Shown here: positions 1 to 12,475 of the stretch, piece after piece
Layout: every line of letters starts with the position of its first letter
How positions within the stretch are numbered: the first letter of the stretch is position 1
Assembly (NCBI RefSeq): GCF_051020975.1
Contig: NC_135033.1
Coordinates: 11,497,501 to 11,561,500 of the forward strand
Length of the DNA stretch: 64,000 nucleotides
DNA from: Osmia lignaria lignaria
Taxonomy: Eukaryota; Arthropoda; Insecta; Hymenoptera; Megachilidae
Reading direction: 5' to 3'
Notes under the pieces: generated by a model
The model's database searches: none
The model's input: only the letters and a program-made list of their open reading frames with translations
Told to the model about the DNA's origin: nothing
Position numbers and translations under genes: made by a program

Positions 1-1
1 T

Positions 2-105
2 TTCCACGTTCCAGTTACCTGGAACGATCAAATATTAATGATATTTGGCTCGGTTTTACAAGAAGCACGCTTAAATAATGCATTTCGGATGTTGCCGATG
101 CAAAG
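2..105 (+). CDS. Partial exon, unidentified protein (or missing 5' exon of the myosin gene)
   Basis: Frame 2 is open from the window edge and gives about 34 residues of protein-like sequence (starting FHVPVTWNDQ and ending AFRMLPMQ). It ends at a good splice donor, AAAG followed by GTAAGC. The exon ends with two bases of a split codon, so it cannot splice directly to the myosin exon at 8108, which needs one base from its upstream neighbour. At least one exon would have to lie between them if both belong to one gene. I do not recognise the family. It could be an upstream exon of the myosin gene or the edge of a different + strand gene. Confidence 0.4.
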
Positions 106-3100
106 GTAAGCCAGAGTTTCGAATTCGCGGCGAAACTTCTGTTTTATTCAATTTTAACGGTGCTCAGGATTTTCGAGCACTCTCGAACTCCATCCGATCG
201 AGTGGCTTGAAAGCTCGCTAACCGAAAGAATCGTGTGGCCATCCATGATGATAGCCTACACGGATACACGTCTATATTTTCTTTTTCACTCTGTATATAC
301 ACAGGTCGTTTTAAGTGACGTTCACAATCGAAGATTTAACGTGTCGGTAGCTCAAACGAGTCGTTCCCTCGACCTTTCGTTATCCCTTCGCCCCATCACA
401 ATGAGAGATTTATGCCTGGGTTACCTGTCCTTTTGGGAACACGACGTTTTAGGTATTGTCGGGGGCCGCTCTAGTGCCACTTTCGATGAAAGAACATTTC
501 TCGTCGAAGTGCTGATGCGTGCTGATTGTGATTACTTCGAGGTAAAAAGGTCCTCCTTTACTGGCTAGAATAACATTTTCTACTTGGAGATTACTTGATT
601 AACTTTTAAAGATATCGTTTTGACAGAAGGTACAGTGTATGGAAAATTTTTCTTCCTTATTTTCTAGGCAAAATTTTACAATCTGTGTTGCTTGATCCAC
701 TTTAAGACCTCCTTGGGGAGAACGATATATTTCTCCCACGCTCTCCATGCAATTAGGTCATTTTAACGAAATCCAGCTGTTTCGTGTCCATAAACCCTCT
801 TCTTTATCCGCAAATTTCCCCGTTATTTCTTACAATATCCAACAAATTCCCTTCTGCTCTTTTTCCCCAATCTTACATTCCCGTGTACTTTATGTTTAAT
901 TGTCACGGTAAATCTGACCAATTTCGATTTCCAATTCACCGCAGCTTCTCGCTAATTTACATGTTTATAAAACCGTTGAAACCACCTTTAACGAGTAGAA
1001 TCTTCCTCTCCACCCACAAAAGGAGAAGTAGGAAAGTCGTAAAAAAAAAAATAAGAATACAGAAGAGGATCCTTCGTGTTCGAGTAACCGAAGGCGAGAT
1101 CAGCCGCGGTTAAAACAAGCGAAAACAAAGTCCTCGAGGGAGAAACGGTCGAAAAGAGCGGGTCTCTGAGTTAGGTGCGGAGGGGTCGGCGTGCAGGGGG
1201 TAGCCAGAAATTTTCGCGGACACGGGGCCAGAGGCGAAGGTATCGCGCATTATCTCACGCGAAACGATGACGCGGGACGATGGGAATGCGTGTACCTTCC
1301 GAGAAGTCGAAGAAAGTCGATGGCTACCTTTTTCACGACCTTTCCAGTGAAACCGAAACTCGTACGTCTCCTCCACCTTCGCGCCGGTACAAAGGAACCA
1401 CGAAGAAAGGGGACCGCGTGCGTGTGACTGTGTGTTTGCACGTGAGAGAGGTTCGCTCGACCTCGGGGTCTAATCAGATGCGGGTTAATCCTGGCTGTTT
1501 CTCTGCCCTTAAGGATCGTTCACACGTGAGAGAAATTGTGATTCTCTTTTGGGAAGATCCTCCACCTATTTGTATGGAAATTTACGGGAAAATTGGCCGA
1601 GGAAAAAAATTTGAATACATTTCGTTGACTTAGAATTTTTCGTAGAAATTTTCTATCTTCTCCGCGGAATTTCTTTTAGAATTATTCGCAGTAAGAAATA
1701 TTGAAGTCGAAGACAGCTTCCAGCTAACGAGCTCGCGTACCGGTAACAAGTTTGTGCGAGTTTTAACGCGAACACCTAACTCCTAGCTGCAATGATGATG
1801 TTTCGAAGAGAGCATAGTTAATTGGCAAGCAATTTGTGAAAGATCAAAATGAACTTCGGAACGTCGGTAGCGAATTGCAGGTATTAAAGTAGCGTAGCTT
1901 CGATCTTGAAACTTCAAACACGTTGAACCATTTCGAAACACCCCGTTAAACAAGATCGAGTTGCCTCGATTACGAGTTTACCGAAAATGTACTTTCCTTT
2001 TTCTTCCATCGTCCAATTAAAATTTTCATTCTATTTTCCTTATTTCGAGAAGTGGACTAAAAATTTCAGTTGCATCCTGCACGCGCCAAGGAGAAAACGC
2101 TTTTATACCTTTTTTCGACCCTTTCCTCGAACAGTTTTCCCTGGTCGTTAGTTCCGGTCTTTCTATCACTCGAAGATTGCTTGCTACGTGTTTTCTAGAG
2201 TGACCTTTTCAGCACAAATTGTGCCATTTAAGCTGTATTCGATTTATACTGCTCGTTCAGGTACGAAGTGCGACGGTAAGAGAGTCATTTTCAAATAGAG
2301 AAACTTATTAATTAGCACAGTGGTTTTCGATATTTTTTCCAAGTCATATAATCTTTGATATTCTCTTATTAATATTGGTACCTCGGTATCAATAATGATA
2401 CCGACTTCAGCAACGATAATCAACATTCCAATATCAATATTCTTGATCGATTTATCGGTTATTTTGTGATGGATTATTAGTAGTCGATAATGTGGCAGGA
2501 GGGAGATGGAGGTTTAGAATAGCACAGCGTAGAAATTATTTCAAATACCACTGTCATCTAGATTAACGAGAGATCCGAAGAACGTTGAAGGGTTCATTAT
2601 CCGAGATAGTACGGAGACACGTCTATTTCAGTAATGAAACTTCTAGTATCACTGTTTCGTGGAAATCAATGAAAATTGATGCGCAAAGTTTCGTTTCTTC
2701 GCCTAATCGAAGCGTCAAAATACATATTGCGTTTCCTAACTAAAACTGAATCGTTGACACATCAATTTTTATTTCTTATTGAATTCTCCTTACATTCACT
2801 TCATCCGCCCGCTGATGTGTTAATTTACACTATATTATACCATAATCAAATTCCTCGGCTGCCACGAAATCAAGTGCATTCTTAAACAAGGAACCGAAAG
2901 TGGCGAGAAAAAGAGAGGCGAGACAGCGAGGGGCTATCTTAAACACGTTTGTTCAACGTGCTCGGTTAGATAAGAAGAAAGATGTTTCGATCGAACAAGA
3001 TACTTTGCATTCCTTCAAAAACGATCTCTCCATATATTGTCAAATTTATACTAATCAATTGATAGTAAAAACCATAATTAATTAACTCCTGTGTGAATCA

Positions 3101-5763
3101 ATTATCGCAGAGCCGGCCCTGAATTATCGCCTCTATCGAATATTGCATTCGTCAATTTTCCTATCAAATCATCCAACTCTACATTCGAACGTGAATAACA
3201 TAATTTCGATTTCGGGTCAATTTGGCCCAATCCATGTACCAAGGTTAAACACTTGTTAGATAAAGAGGGGGCGGCCTGTGATTCTCAAACGAGTACATTA
3301 CGTCCCTCCTGTCACGAATAAAAGTCAGCCCTTCTCTTCTTTCTGGTTCGCTGGAAAGTTAACGCGAATGGGGTGTAGAAGCCGTGAGAAGAAGACGACG
3401 AAAAAGAACCTGTTTTCTTCGAACGAGCATTCAGCCCCGAAGGTACCTGTTCGCTTTAATTCCGCCGCAGTAGGACCTGCTTCTCTTCTTCTTCTTCTTG
3501 CATCGTATACCTGCCATGCTAGCGTCCTTTTTCGTTTGTCTCTCGTTTCTCAGTCACTCCACGAGTATGGGTTTCTCCCATGGAGAAATATGTATGCCGT
3601 TCACCAGGACCCATGGAAAGCGAGGATGATTAATCATCGTACGAGATCGCTTCTATCGTCTATTCGATCCTCGTTTCGCGCGCTAACTGACGACTGCTTG
3701 TTGTTCAATGAAATCGTCGATACGACTCGTTGAAACGTGGGACATCATCCTCCCCTACCTTTCATTCTGTTCAAAATACCGATTTTTCGGGGATTTGTGT
3801 AGTTTTGAAAAGTAAAAATTTATTAATTACAGAATTTGTGGATTTTATAAAATTGCTTTGCTTTGGTATTTACATTTATCGTTTATATAGAAGAAGCAGA
3901 TTTTTATTTCATTTCCACAAAAATAAAAATATTTCACAGGAGGATCTCTTCAGCTTTCACCGTTGATCTCAAACAAATCTCCTCTTTCGAGTGATATTTC
4001 CTCATCGATCGAGATAACACGATGAATTTTTTCAAAAAACGCGAAGCCCATCGAGCGTTCGATTCCCGTACGCGTTCGTTTCGTCAATTATTTTCGCAGA
4101 GAGTAGTGTCAATCTTGCGATACGATAAATGGCCAAAGAGGGAAGCAGTCCGTTTAACTTTCAACAATTTTTTGTTCAGCTCCCCCCCTTTTTTTTTTTC
4201 ATTTTTTTCAAACGGTCAATCCAAAGCAATTTTCAACAGATATTCAACGAAATTCGATCAATTCTCCGTGGAAAATAAAAAATACCCCTACTCGATCGTT
4301 ATCGACAGCGCGAATCTCGACATCCGTTTCAATTAACGAGATCCTGTATGCCGGTCACGAAAAACATCGAATTCTAACTGATAAAAATATTTTGTTTGTA
4401 ACTACCGCTGCCACTTGAACGTAATCTGGTTTCAAAGTAAATAATACATTGTTGTCGAATAAAATCTGTTTGTATCGCTTTCAGCCACGGTTTGACTTTT
4501 CAATGGCTCACGCGATCGAAAGTACAATATTTTCACCCCTTTTTTGCCGTATGCTTTTATGAATCCTGATGTATTTGCTCTGCCAAACAAACAGGTTATT
4601 AAACTGTTACCTTGTTCCTGTATACGATCCATATTTTTGTCGGTTAATTTTTCTCCCCTCGTCCTTATTTGGCTTTCTTTTTCGACTACACCTTTTTATC
4701 CTTTTTCTCTTTACTCTGGTTCAAGCTTCTCTTTGAACGTTATTCTAATTCCTCTCTGCGGTATTTCTTTCGGTTTTCCATAGTTTTTTGTTACCGTTCT
4801 TGGTACCATTAATCTTATTTCTTTGGATTGTTGTTTTATTCTACGTCCCTTTCATCCTTTAAAGTTTGCCCCGTTAAGTTTTCCTCTTGCTTTTGACATT
4901 CTTTTTTCTTTCTCAATTTCTTCCTCTCTTTAATCTCGCCTTTTTCCTGGCTTATACTTTAACTCTGCTTTTATCTTCCCCGGATAAACTTCTATTTCCC
5001 TCGTTTTTGGTTTCATCTTCTCTTTGAAAGTTATCCTAATTTCCCTCGTAGGAAAACGTTTCTCTCGCTGTTTCGACCGATAGATCGTCTACCTCGGTGT
5101 TTCAATCAACTTCTGGACCACGAGATTCGTTACGTAAGAGGGCTCGGAGGACTTGGATATAAGCGATTTAACAACAGCCCCTCGAATAGGTACACGCGTT
5201 CTATTATTTACACGCTTGTTCCGCGTTCTCCAGTCTCAAACGTGGGATCGTTTCGGCATTCGATACGATAATGCAACGTCTGACAGATAATCCAGCCGGA
5301 ACACTGCTGGATAATGCAATAAATATCAAACCAACGGCGATTCTGGTGTACGTACAGATCGCTGGTTTGTTCTATATCAAAAATCTATTTAAAAAACACC
5401 GCAGAGCCTATTCACGGTTTATCATTGTTTCTATTTGTTAATGCAGGAACTTCAAGTTGAAACTTTTTCATAACAGAAGATTATTACTCAACCGTATTGT
5501 ATACCTCCTGTAAGTCTGAATCACAATCGAGATTCTGCTTTCCAAGGGTTAATCCAACCGCATGGAAAACAAGAATACGATTATTCCCAGTACCACGTTT
5601 TCCTTTTCTCCTCAACGCGATACCTGCCGGAAACCGCGAAGTTCTCTTTGCCGCGATGCTTTTCGCAGCACGGAAACCGGCTGAGAGAAAAAAATAAAAA
5701 GAAAGTTACTTTCACAGTCTCTTTAGGCAGCGAGATTTTCCGTCCAAGTTTCCCCGAAGAGTA

Positions 5764-5782
5764 GAAGAGAGAGAGAGAGAGA
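5764..5782. repeat. (GA)n microsatellite
   Basis: A GA dinucleotide run followed by an A-rich tract. Confidence 0.85.
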
Positions 5783-6455
5783 AAAAATAAAATAAAATAC
5801 AGCGAGTTCCGTGGGGCGGGGAAGAAGAACAAGGCCGAGGCTCTGTAGTGCTTGCTTTCCGTCTTCTCGCGAGATTGCTCTCTTTGCTCGGCGAATTCTG
5901 CACGAGGAAACTTGCCATTCCGTACGCGTGTGCGACTTTGCGGAGACAGCACCCTGTCTACCGAGCACCGTTAATCTAAGGCACAATGGAAAACCAGCTC
6001 GAGAGGAACTGTCACCAGCGTGGCTGTCAAGCCCGTTGACAGGTGTGTCGCTTCGCGGCCTGACCTCCTGACGTTGAATCGACAGGTGTCTTTCACGGAC
6101 CTGGTAAACAGCTTTGATTAAAGCACCTTTTTTTTCGTTGTCTCTTTCCTTTTGTGCCTTTCAGTTAATCGAGCGTCATGATCGTTAGCGGAAGATCTAG
6201 TTCCAGATGGAGCGCACCGTTCATTTAACGGGGTCGATCGTTCCTGGAACCATCGGTGTCATGGATTAAACGTATCGAGTATAAATATAATCACTGATTT
6301 TATTTAAATTAAAGGATCAATGTAGTGTCGACACGTTTTTTATTTGCCCGGTCAACGCATTAAGCATAGCCGGCTTAGGTTCGGTGATTAGGGGACAGGT
6401 GTTTTATGAGGGCCGAGTTTCGTTTTGACACTCGAAGACACCTGTTGTCCAACGT

Positions 6456-6458
<3 letters not shown>

Positions 6459-6490
<32 letters not shown>
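6459..6490. repeat. Poly(T) tract
   Basis: Thirty-two consecutive T bases. Open frames across it give poly-Phe or poly-Lys and are not genes. Confidence 0.95.
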
Positions 6491-8107
6491 CAACGCCATT
6501 AAACATGTGCGATGTAGACAAGACGGATAACGATTTTATGGTAATCGTGGAATCGATAATTCGTGAATGGGAGGATTCTTTTATTAATGAAAACAGGTAA
6601 TTATTAGGAAAGCGACGGAACGTAGGGTTTAACACGGCATTTCGAGGCGATAAAATCGTAAAGACATCAATTGGATCGTTGCAGCATGTGTACCGGTGTC
6701 TTGGAAGCAAGGTAACAACGGTCTATCTGAATTTTCCATCTAGAGGAGGGCAACACGTCAGGATTAACGTTATCGCGGCTCGTTTCTCCTCGCGACGGGA
6801 TATACTGGTTTCTAATCGGAACATTTAAAAAACGTACACGTCCGTTCCCCTATGACAAACCGAGCTCGCATATCTGCTCACCACGAACCACGGAACCGGC
6901 CGATCCGTGTCCCATATTCGTGAAACCAGTCGAACTGGTGCCTGTTGAAAAGCGTTTCGTTCCGACCATTCCGAACCATGTCTTTTTTTTTATTTTTCTT
7001 TAACGCCGATTTACCATAACGTACCGGTGATTAGCGATCGAACAGGACACCGATACGTATCCGATGATATTCGAACAATTTGTTAGCGGAATGCTCGATG
7101 ACAAACGTCGAGGGAGTATTTCGATATGAATTTTTGATAAAGCCAACACTTTTCCGATTTTCCATCTCATTAGCATGGCGAGTGGGAAATTTGTACGCGG
7201 GATAGAATCACGAAGCGTGGTCGTATCGCTATAAAGCAGATAAATAATTCTTGTTTGTCCGATGTACGGTTAATGGGCGGTGGGTCGTGGGAATTTTTGA
7301 CGACGACGGAATTTCTCTGAAATATTCACGATGTTCGTGCGGCGTTTGGAAAAGTAATTTTCCGTGTGGCCAGGCTATTAACGAAACGGCTCGTTCGTTG
7401 TGCCTTTAGCGGCCGGTAAATTGTCGATAATGTGGACACGTTGGAAAATTCAACGGATCCTCGTGAAAAGTGGACTCATGGGCGCGCGTGTTCGCGTGTC
7501 CTGAATGCACAGTACACACGTCGAACGCGGCTCGGCCATTTTACGCATAGAAATAATTCATTTAGAATACGACCCGGTTACCCGGTTCGAATTTGCGATA
7601 CACTATTTCCCGTGGCACGTACAAATGTTCGATAACCCTTTTATCGTCGCTGATGACCGACTCGTTTCTCACCGAACGGTCTCTTATACTTTTGATAAAT
7701 GAAACGTAGAAATTAGAAGATAGATAATTAAATCACAGCCATAGATGCTTAATGATTATTATTCATTTGTATTGCAATATCGTATATCGGAATATGGTCA
7801 TTTCCGGTATGACAGTGCAGGCGTTGGCTACTCTCAACCAGTCGATCAATATTCCTAACGTGTCCCAACAGTATCATCTCAACAGCAGGGTGTCTGCCAC
7901 TCCGCAAACAATCTATATACATATCAAGGTTCTTGTTAAGAAATTTTCAATTGAATTAAACTTCTTGACCCACTGACTATCTCCTCGAGCCACCCGAATA
8001 ATCTCCAATCACTCTAGTACCTTAACGATCGATAATCATTCTATAACTCGGGAAACATCGATGGACGAGGAAGGTACGCAGCTCACGCTCCCGTTTGCCT
8101 TTTGCAG

Positions 8108-8464
8108 ATGCCTCGTCGTCGAACGAAGCGGTGCACCTACAGCAGCGTCTGAGGAGCCTGAGCACGGAACTGGTGACCCTGAGGAACCGGCTGCACGTGA
8201 ACCAGCCGCCAAACAATTCAGGGCCGAACGTAGTCGCGTCCGCGCCCCTATCGAAGAGCCCGGAAAAAGGTGTCGTACCATCGTCTCCTGCACCCGCTGT
8301 ACCACCAAGGACAACGTTACCGCTGGCTGGCACGTTACCCCATGGCCTCGGTCATCCTTCGGGACACACGTTGACGGCGTCCGCGATCGTTCATCCGCAC
8401 GTCAATCACGCCGGCGCGAACACGCTTGGCCACAACTCGACCGCAGCTAATAATTTAATATCCG
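8108..8464 (+). CDS. dachs: Myosin (Dachs-like) exon: coiled coil and Ser/Pro linker
   Basis: The acceptor is TTTTGCAG and the donor GTCAGT. The exon begins with two bases of a split codon and ends with one. It encodes a leucine-heptad segment, HLQQRLRSLSTELVTLRNRL (residues 10-29), then a Ser/Pro/His/Ala-rich linker that is probably disordered. Another frame (from 8061) is also open but gives low-complexity Glu/Pro/Arg sequence and does not join the next exon. I see no start codon in frame near the acceptor, so this is an internal exon. Confidence 0.75.
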
Positions 8465-9224
8465 GTCAGTATCCCGGCTGTAGACGCGTATCTCACCGGA
8501 ACACGATGCATGTTGGGACACAGTGGGTGATCGAAGATGATTGTTGTATGACAGAGACAGGAGAGAAAGAGAAATAGGCTGACGTGGGATCCGAGGGGAT
8601 GAAATATGATGGAAGGAAAATTTTCTTTCTTCCTCTATCTTCGATTTGATTCTAGGAATAGATTTATAGGGTTTCTTGTATTCGATGATGATTTAATGGT
8701 ACCTTCGATCGAACGGTCTGACGTGACTCGATGACGGAAAATAACATTTATGATATTTTTGAATTGATTAAAAAACAACGATAAAGGAAAGTATCGGAGC
8801 AGGAGCGATTCATGGTTTATTTTGAAATGGGACCCTTCGCGATTTCAACCAACGAGAGAAATAAAACTGTTTGCACGCTGAGAACGGTTTATTCGCTCGA
8901 TAGCCCCCCGTCTGATCTCGAATTCCTTCCGGTTAATCGAGCCCCGCTTCGACCCGGATAAATTGCACGCGTGTACAGTTAACCGCGATTCGTTTCCATT
9001 TGATCGAGATCTCGTTATTATCGTTTGCTTTCTATTTGTTTCCTCTCTTCGCTTCTTTTTTTTTTTTTTTTAGATTTCTTGAATCTTGAAAATTATGAAA
9101 CCAGTTGGCCTTGAAGTTATTGAAATCAATGCATTTTGACTTGATGTTTCTAGTTTGGTCGAGAACTTGTCGCGAAATAGTGTGTCAGGTGTTATCGTAA
9201 GATCGTTTCCACGTTTCTTTACAG
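8465..9224 (+). other. Intron of the myosin gene
   Basis: This 760-base intron runs from a GTCAGT donor to a TTTCTTTACAG acceptor. It holds a T run near 9056-9072 and nothing else supported. Confidence 0.7.
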
Positions 9225-9511
9225 ATCTAGATTCTCCAAAGCGTCATAATGGAATACCGGATGACGGTATAGTATCCTGCGTGACAGCACTCGGATGCCT
9301 GCGTTCGCCACCCATTTCCAGCATCATCGCCGATGTGAAGAACGCGAAGAGCAATCAGGGTCAGCATCGATGTTTTACAAAAGGCAGCACCGGTACGTCA
9401 GGCCCTCCAACCGCCACGACCTTGGACGACCTAATTCATTTACCTGGACCACTAACGGAAGATGCTGTGCTCAAGTGTCTGCAGGCTCGATTTTGCGCGA
9501 AACAATACCAC
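9225..9511 (+). CDS. dachs: Myosin (Dachs-like) exon: pre-motor region
   Basis: The acceptor is TTTACAG and the donor GTGAGT. The exon completes an Asp codon and ends in phase 0. It covers a Ser/Thr/Pro linker and then the start of the motor, with DDLIHLPGPLTEDAVLKCLQ followed by ARFCAKQYH (residues about 187-215). This corresponds to the conserved myosin opening of the type DDL-LxxLxExxVLxxLxxRY. Replacement of 'NEPAVLHNL' by 'PLTEDAVLKCL' is typical of a divergent myosin. Confidence 0.85.
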
Positions 9512-10966
9512 GTGAGTGTTTAATTTTCAACATAGTTCCTCATTTTAAGCCATTTTTACCATTTTCCATTACTCTTATCTATCTTAGGTAAATATAAGCA
9601 TTTAAACACCTTTTCTTCTTTTTTATAACAAGTTGTACAATGTTCATTTTATATTACGTTAATATATTACAGAAGCTTACGATCCCACCAATAGACGGCG
9701 ATTAATATAAAGTAACAAAAAATGCCATCGAGTTTCAAGAATAAGAGAACAAAAAATGGAGGTCGATTAGACGAGATAGGTTCATTATTCAGCATGTACT
9801 TCGTTAGAGATTTATAAGGGTGCTCGTAATTTCTGCGCTAATTGATCTTTTATGCTCTCTCTATCGATCGAACTTACCTCCTTCGGGATTCATAATGCTT
9901 GATTCTCAGACACGACCAGCTACTAGAACAGAAGGCTCATTTTCTCTTTCCTCCGCATTTTCTCCTCGTTTTTCCTACATCAGTCTTACAAAATACATCT
10001 TGAATCTTCCTTTCCTTTATCTGACGCGTTTATTGCTTCGTAAACAGCGACGAAGCCGAGATGCGTCGAGATTGTTGCCTGAATTTAGATACCGTTAAAA
10101 ATTTTAACGACCATCAGGGCGATGGTGTTCCGAACATAGCGAAACAAGATTTTTATGGAAAAATGTATTTCTTGATAATTCGAAATTTCATAATTGTCTT
10201 AACCTGATGAACGAAGAAAGAGGCAAGTGATATTCATAAGAAGAATCTAAGCACGAGCAATTTATACTAGCAGGCAGCTCGAAAGCTCTCAGCAGCGAGA
10301 ATCGAGAGGGCATCGCAGCCCATGGGGCCTGACATGGGACCGGTTCTACTCTCCCCACTTACCTTTCGGGCATTTTTCACCTTTTTGTTCGTTCCACGGC
10401 GTGTTGCTTTCTCTAGGTGGGCTTCTAATAGGAATCAAGGCCCGCCAAAGCCTGGCCGCTCGTAGCCTGTTGCACCACCCTCTTACTCTTTACCTCCTTC
10501 GCCGCCTCTCTCGCCGTTCCCCTCGTCTCTGCTCCATCGCGCCGTTAACCTTCCCCGCCCAAACTGTCTCGATTTTCGACTCTTCTTTTATCCCAATTCC
10601 AGGGCTATTATCCAGGAATTTACGACGAGCCGCGAAATATTATCGCGCAAGTCCAATTGATTTTCATCCCCGCGGATAACAAACCGTCGCGTTCATTCGG
10701 CCAGGTCAAAGCAAGATGAATGTCCCCCCCCCAACGTCACGTGTTGCTGTCATTAACTCTCTTAGACTTGCGAGTCACGATTAATCATCTGGTAGGTAGA
10801 GAGCTTTCGTTGCAAGGTGTTCAGAGTCCGAACAGCCGTAGCTTGATAATGACAAACGGGCGATACCGTCGTCCCCGGTGTCAATCTACAAAGCCGCGAT
10901 GCGAATGTCAAAAGGGGGTAGCAACCGGGAGTACGAACAAGTAAGATAACCGAAAATGCATTTCAG
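9512..10966 (+). other. Intron of the myosin gene
   Basis: This 1455-base intron has a GTGAGT donor and a GCATTTCAG acceptor. Small open frames here lack homology and splice support. It has a C-rich tract near 10470-10570 and nothing else of note. Confidence 0.7.
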
Positions 10967-11138
10967 ACGAACGTGGGCCCGATACTGGTCTGTATCAATC
11001 CTTATACGGACGTCGGCAATCCATTGACCTTAACGAGCACCAGGGCCGTACCATTGGCGCCCCAGTTGAACAAAGTCGTTCAGGAAACCGTGAGACAGCA
11101 ATCGGAAACCGGCTATCCGCAAGCGATAATCCTATCCG
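10967..11138 (+). CDS. dachs: Myosin motor exon: N-terminal core strand
   Basis: The exon encodes TNVGPILVCINPYTDVGNPL, matching the myosin consensus 'YTYxGxILVAVNPY' just before the nucleotide site. It ends in AIILS with the first base of the P-loop glycine codon, directly before a GTAAAC donor. Residues 216-272 of the visible protein. Confidence 0.9.
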
Positions 11139-11216
11139 GTAAACAATCGACCACCTCCTTATCATTTTTCAAAGGAAAATAAAGTTACATTTACGTTTGA
11201 ACCGTGTTCTCTTCAG

Positions 11217-11389
11217 GAACCAGTGGTTCGGGAAAAACTTACGCGTCCATGCTGTTACTCAGGCAATTGTTCGACGTAGCTGGAGGTGGTCCAGAAACGG
11301 ACGCGTTTAAACACTTGGCTGCAGCTTTCACGGTTCTCAGGTCTCTTGGATCCGCTAAGACTGCCACCAACTCGGAGAGTTCTAGGATA
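11217..11389 (+). CDS. dachs: Myosin motor exon: P-loop and start of switch I
   Basis: After the CTCTTCAG acceptor the exon encodes GTSGSGKTYAS. This is the myosin P-loop (usual form GESGAGKT) and it keeps the nucleotide-binding Gly, Lys and Thr. The exon ends inside switch I (TNSESSRI, residues 323-330). The usual second Asn of NxNSSR is replaced by Glu326, while Ser327, Ser328 and Arg329 are kept. Confidence 0.9.
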
Positions 11390-11459
11390 GTACGTGACAA
11401 ACTTCCACGATCGTTTTTCCACCGAGAAATCGACGAGACTAAGGCGTTTCTTTCTATAG

Positions 11460-11619
11460 GGCCACTTTATCGAGGTTCAGGTTACGGACGGCGCTTTGTA
11501 CAGGACGAAGATACACTGTTATTTCTTGGACCAAACGCGAGTCATCAGGCCCCTGCCGGACGAGAAGAACTATCATATATTTTATCAGATGTTGGCAGGA
11601 TTGTCTCACGAGGAAAGAG
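11460..11619 (+). CDS. dachs: Myosin motor exon: end of switch I and upper 50 kDa region
   Basis: The exon starts GHFIEVQVTDGALYRTKIHCYF, completing switch I (FGKFIEI in canonical motors). It continues with LDQTRVIRP and NYHIFYQMLAGLSHEER, which matches the canonical LEKSRVVxQ and ERNYHIFYQLLAG motifs. The phases fit on both sides. Confidence 0.9.
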
Positions 11620-11748
11620 GTAGATCATTGAATCCCAATCATCAATCACAAGGATAACACTGTAGTACACGTTCCCTGATCATTCGTTTACACTGTAAGA
11701 TATAATAGAGATAATTGCAAAGAATTTCTTCTTTTATTTTCTCCATAG

Positions 11749-11865
11749 TCAAGCTTAATTTGGAGAGTTACAACCTGAAGAACCTGAGGTACCTGCAGCA
11801 CGGAGACACCAGGCAAGACGAGGCCGAGGATGCTGTCAGGTTTCAAGCTTGGAAGGCTTGTCTCG
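11749..11865 (+). CDS. dachs: Myosin motor exon: upper 50 kDa region
   Basis: This 117-base exon runs from a CTCCATAG acceptor to a GTATGT donor. It encodes LESYNLKNLRYLQHGDTRQDEAEDAVRFQAWKACLG in two contiguous parts, the 'Y.YL..G....D.DDA..F....AL..LG' block of myosins (residues about 387-423). Confidence 0.85.
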
Positions 11866-11964
11866 GTATGTTGCTACCCTCACGATGATCCATTTCGTCT
11901 CTGAATCAATTAGTCCGAGAGAATCACATCCAATCCTTCGAATTACACCGGAAATCCTCTACAG

Positions 11965-12200
11965 GTGTGTTAGGTATACCGTTCCTGGATGTGGTTCGAG
12001 TTTTGGCCGCTGTGCTGATCCTCGGGAACGTTGGCTTCGCGGACAGACCCGGCGTAGAAGTAGGCGTGATCGGGGAAAGCGAATTAGCCTCGGTAGCAGC
12101 GTTGCTGGGAGTACCACCGCCTGCCTTGTTGCGAGGACTCACCTCCAGGACTCACAATGCTCGTGGCCAACTGGTGAAGTCAGTTTGCGATGCGAATATG
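11965..12200 (+). CDS. dachs: Myosin motor exon: upper 50 kDa region
   Basis: The exon encodes LGIPFLDVVRVLAAVLILGN, the myosin block 'GxxxxxxxxIxxILAAILHLGN'. It continues through LASVAALLGVPPPALLRGLTSR to DANM. It begins with two bases of a Gly codon and ends in phase 0 at a GTACTG donor. Confidence 0.9.
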
Positions 12201-12285
12201 GTACTGTCGATTCGTTCCTTGCACCTCTCCGTGTTATCGCGCGTTGTTGAAGAGGAATCATGTTGAAGGGTGTTTCTTTACGCAG

Positions 12286-12475
12286 TCTAACATGACCAGG
12301 GATTCACTGGCGAAAGCGCTCTACTGTCGCACCGTGGCTACTATTGTGAGGAGAGCGAACAGCCTGAAGAGATTAGGCTCCACGCTTGGCACGCTGTCCT
12401 CGGACTCGAACGAGTCCGTTCACAATCAGGCCGAGGTGACCAGTCAGCATGCTTCTACCATTGGTAGCTCTGCAG
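12286..12475 (+). CDS. dachs: Myosin motor exon: HL helix and class-specific insert
   Basis: The exon begins with NMTRDSLAKALYCRTVATIV, matching the conserved 'RDALAKALYxRLFxWIV' helix. It then encodes a Ser/Thr/Asn-rich stretch (residues about 525-565) that continues into the next exon. Most motors have only a short link between this helix and switch II, so this is an insertion of roughly 40 residues. Confidence 0.85.

Larger units (their letters stand above)
106..8107. other. Non-coding stretch, 5' intron or intergenic
   Basis: No convincing coding exon was found in these 8 kb. Open frames are short and have no recognisable domains. The stretch holds a (GA) run near 5764-5782, a 32-base T run at 6459-6490 and T-rich tracts around 4190 and 6985. 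A weak coding-like patch at 7811-7920 lacks convincing splice sites. One or more 5' exons of the downstream myosin gene may be hidden here, because exon 8108 starts with a split codon. Confidence 0.5.

Noticed and set aside
3278..3733. 151-codon open frame on the + strand
   Set aside because: Composition like translated non-coding DNA; no motif, no promoter or splice support.
8061..8450. Alternative + frame over the first myosin exon (Glu/Pro/Arg-rich)
   Set aside because: It does not join in phase to the next exon, whereas the coiled-coil frame does.
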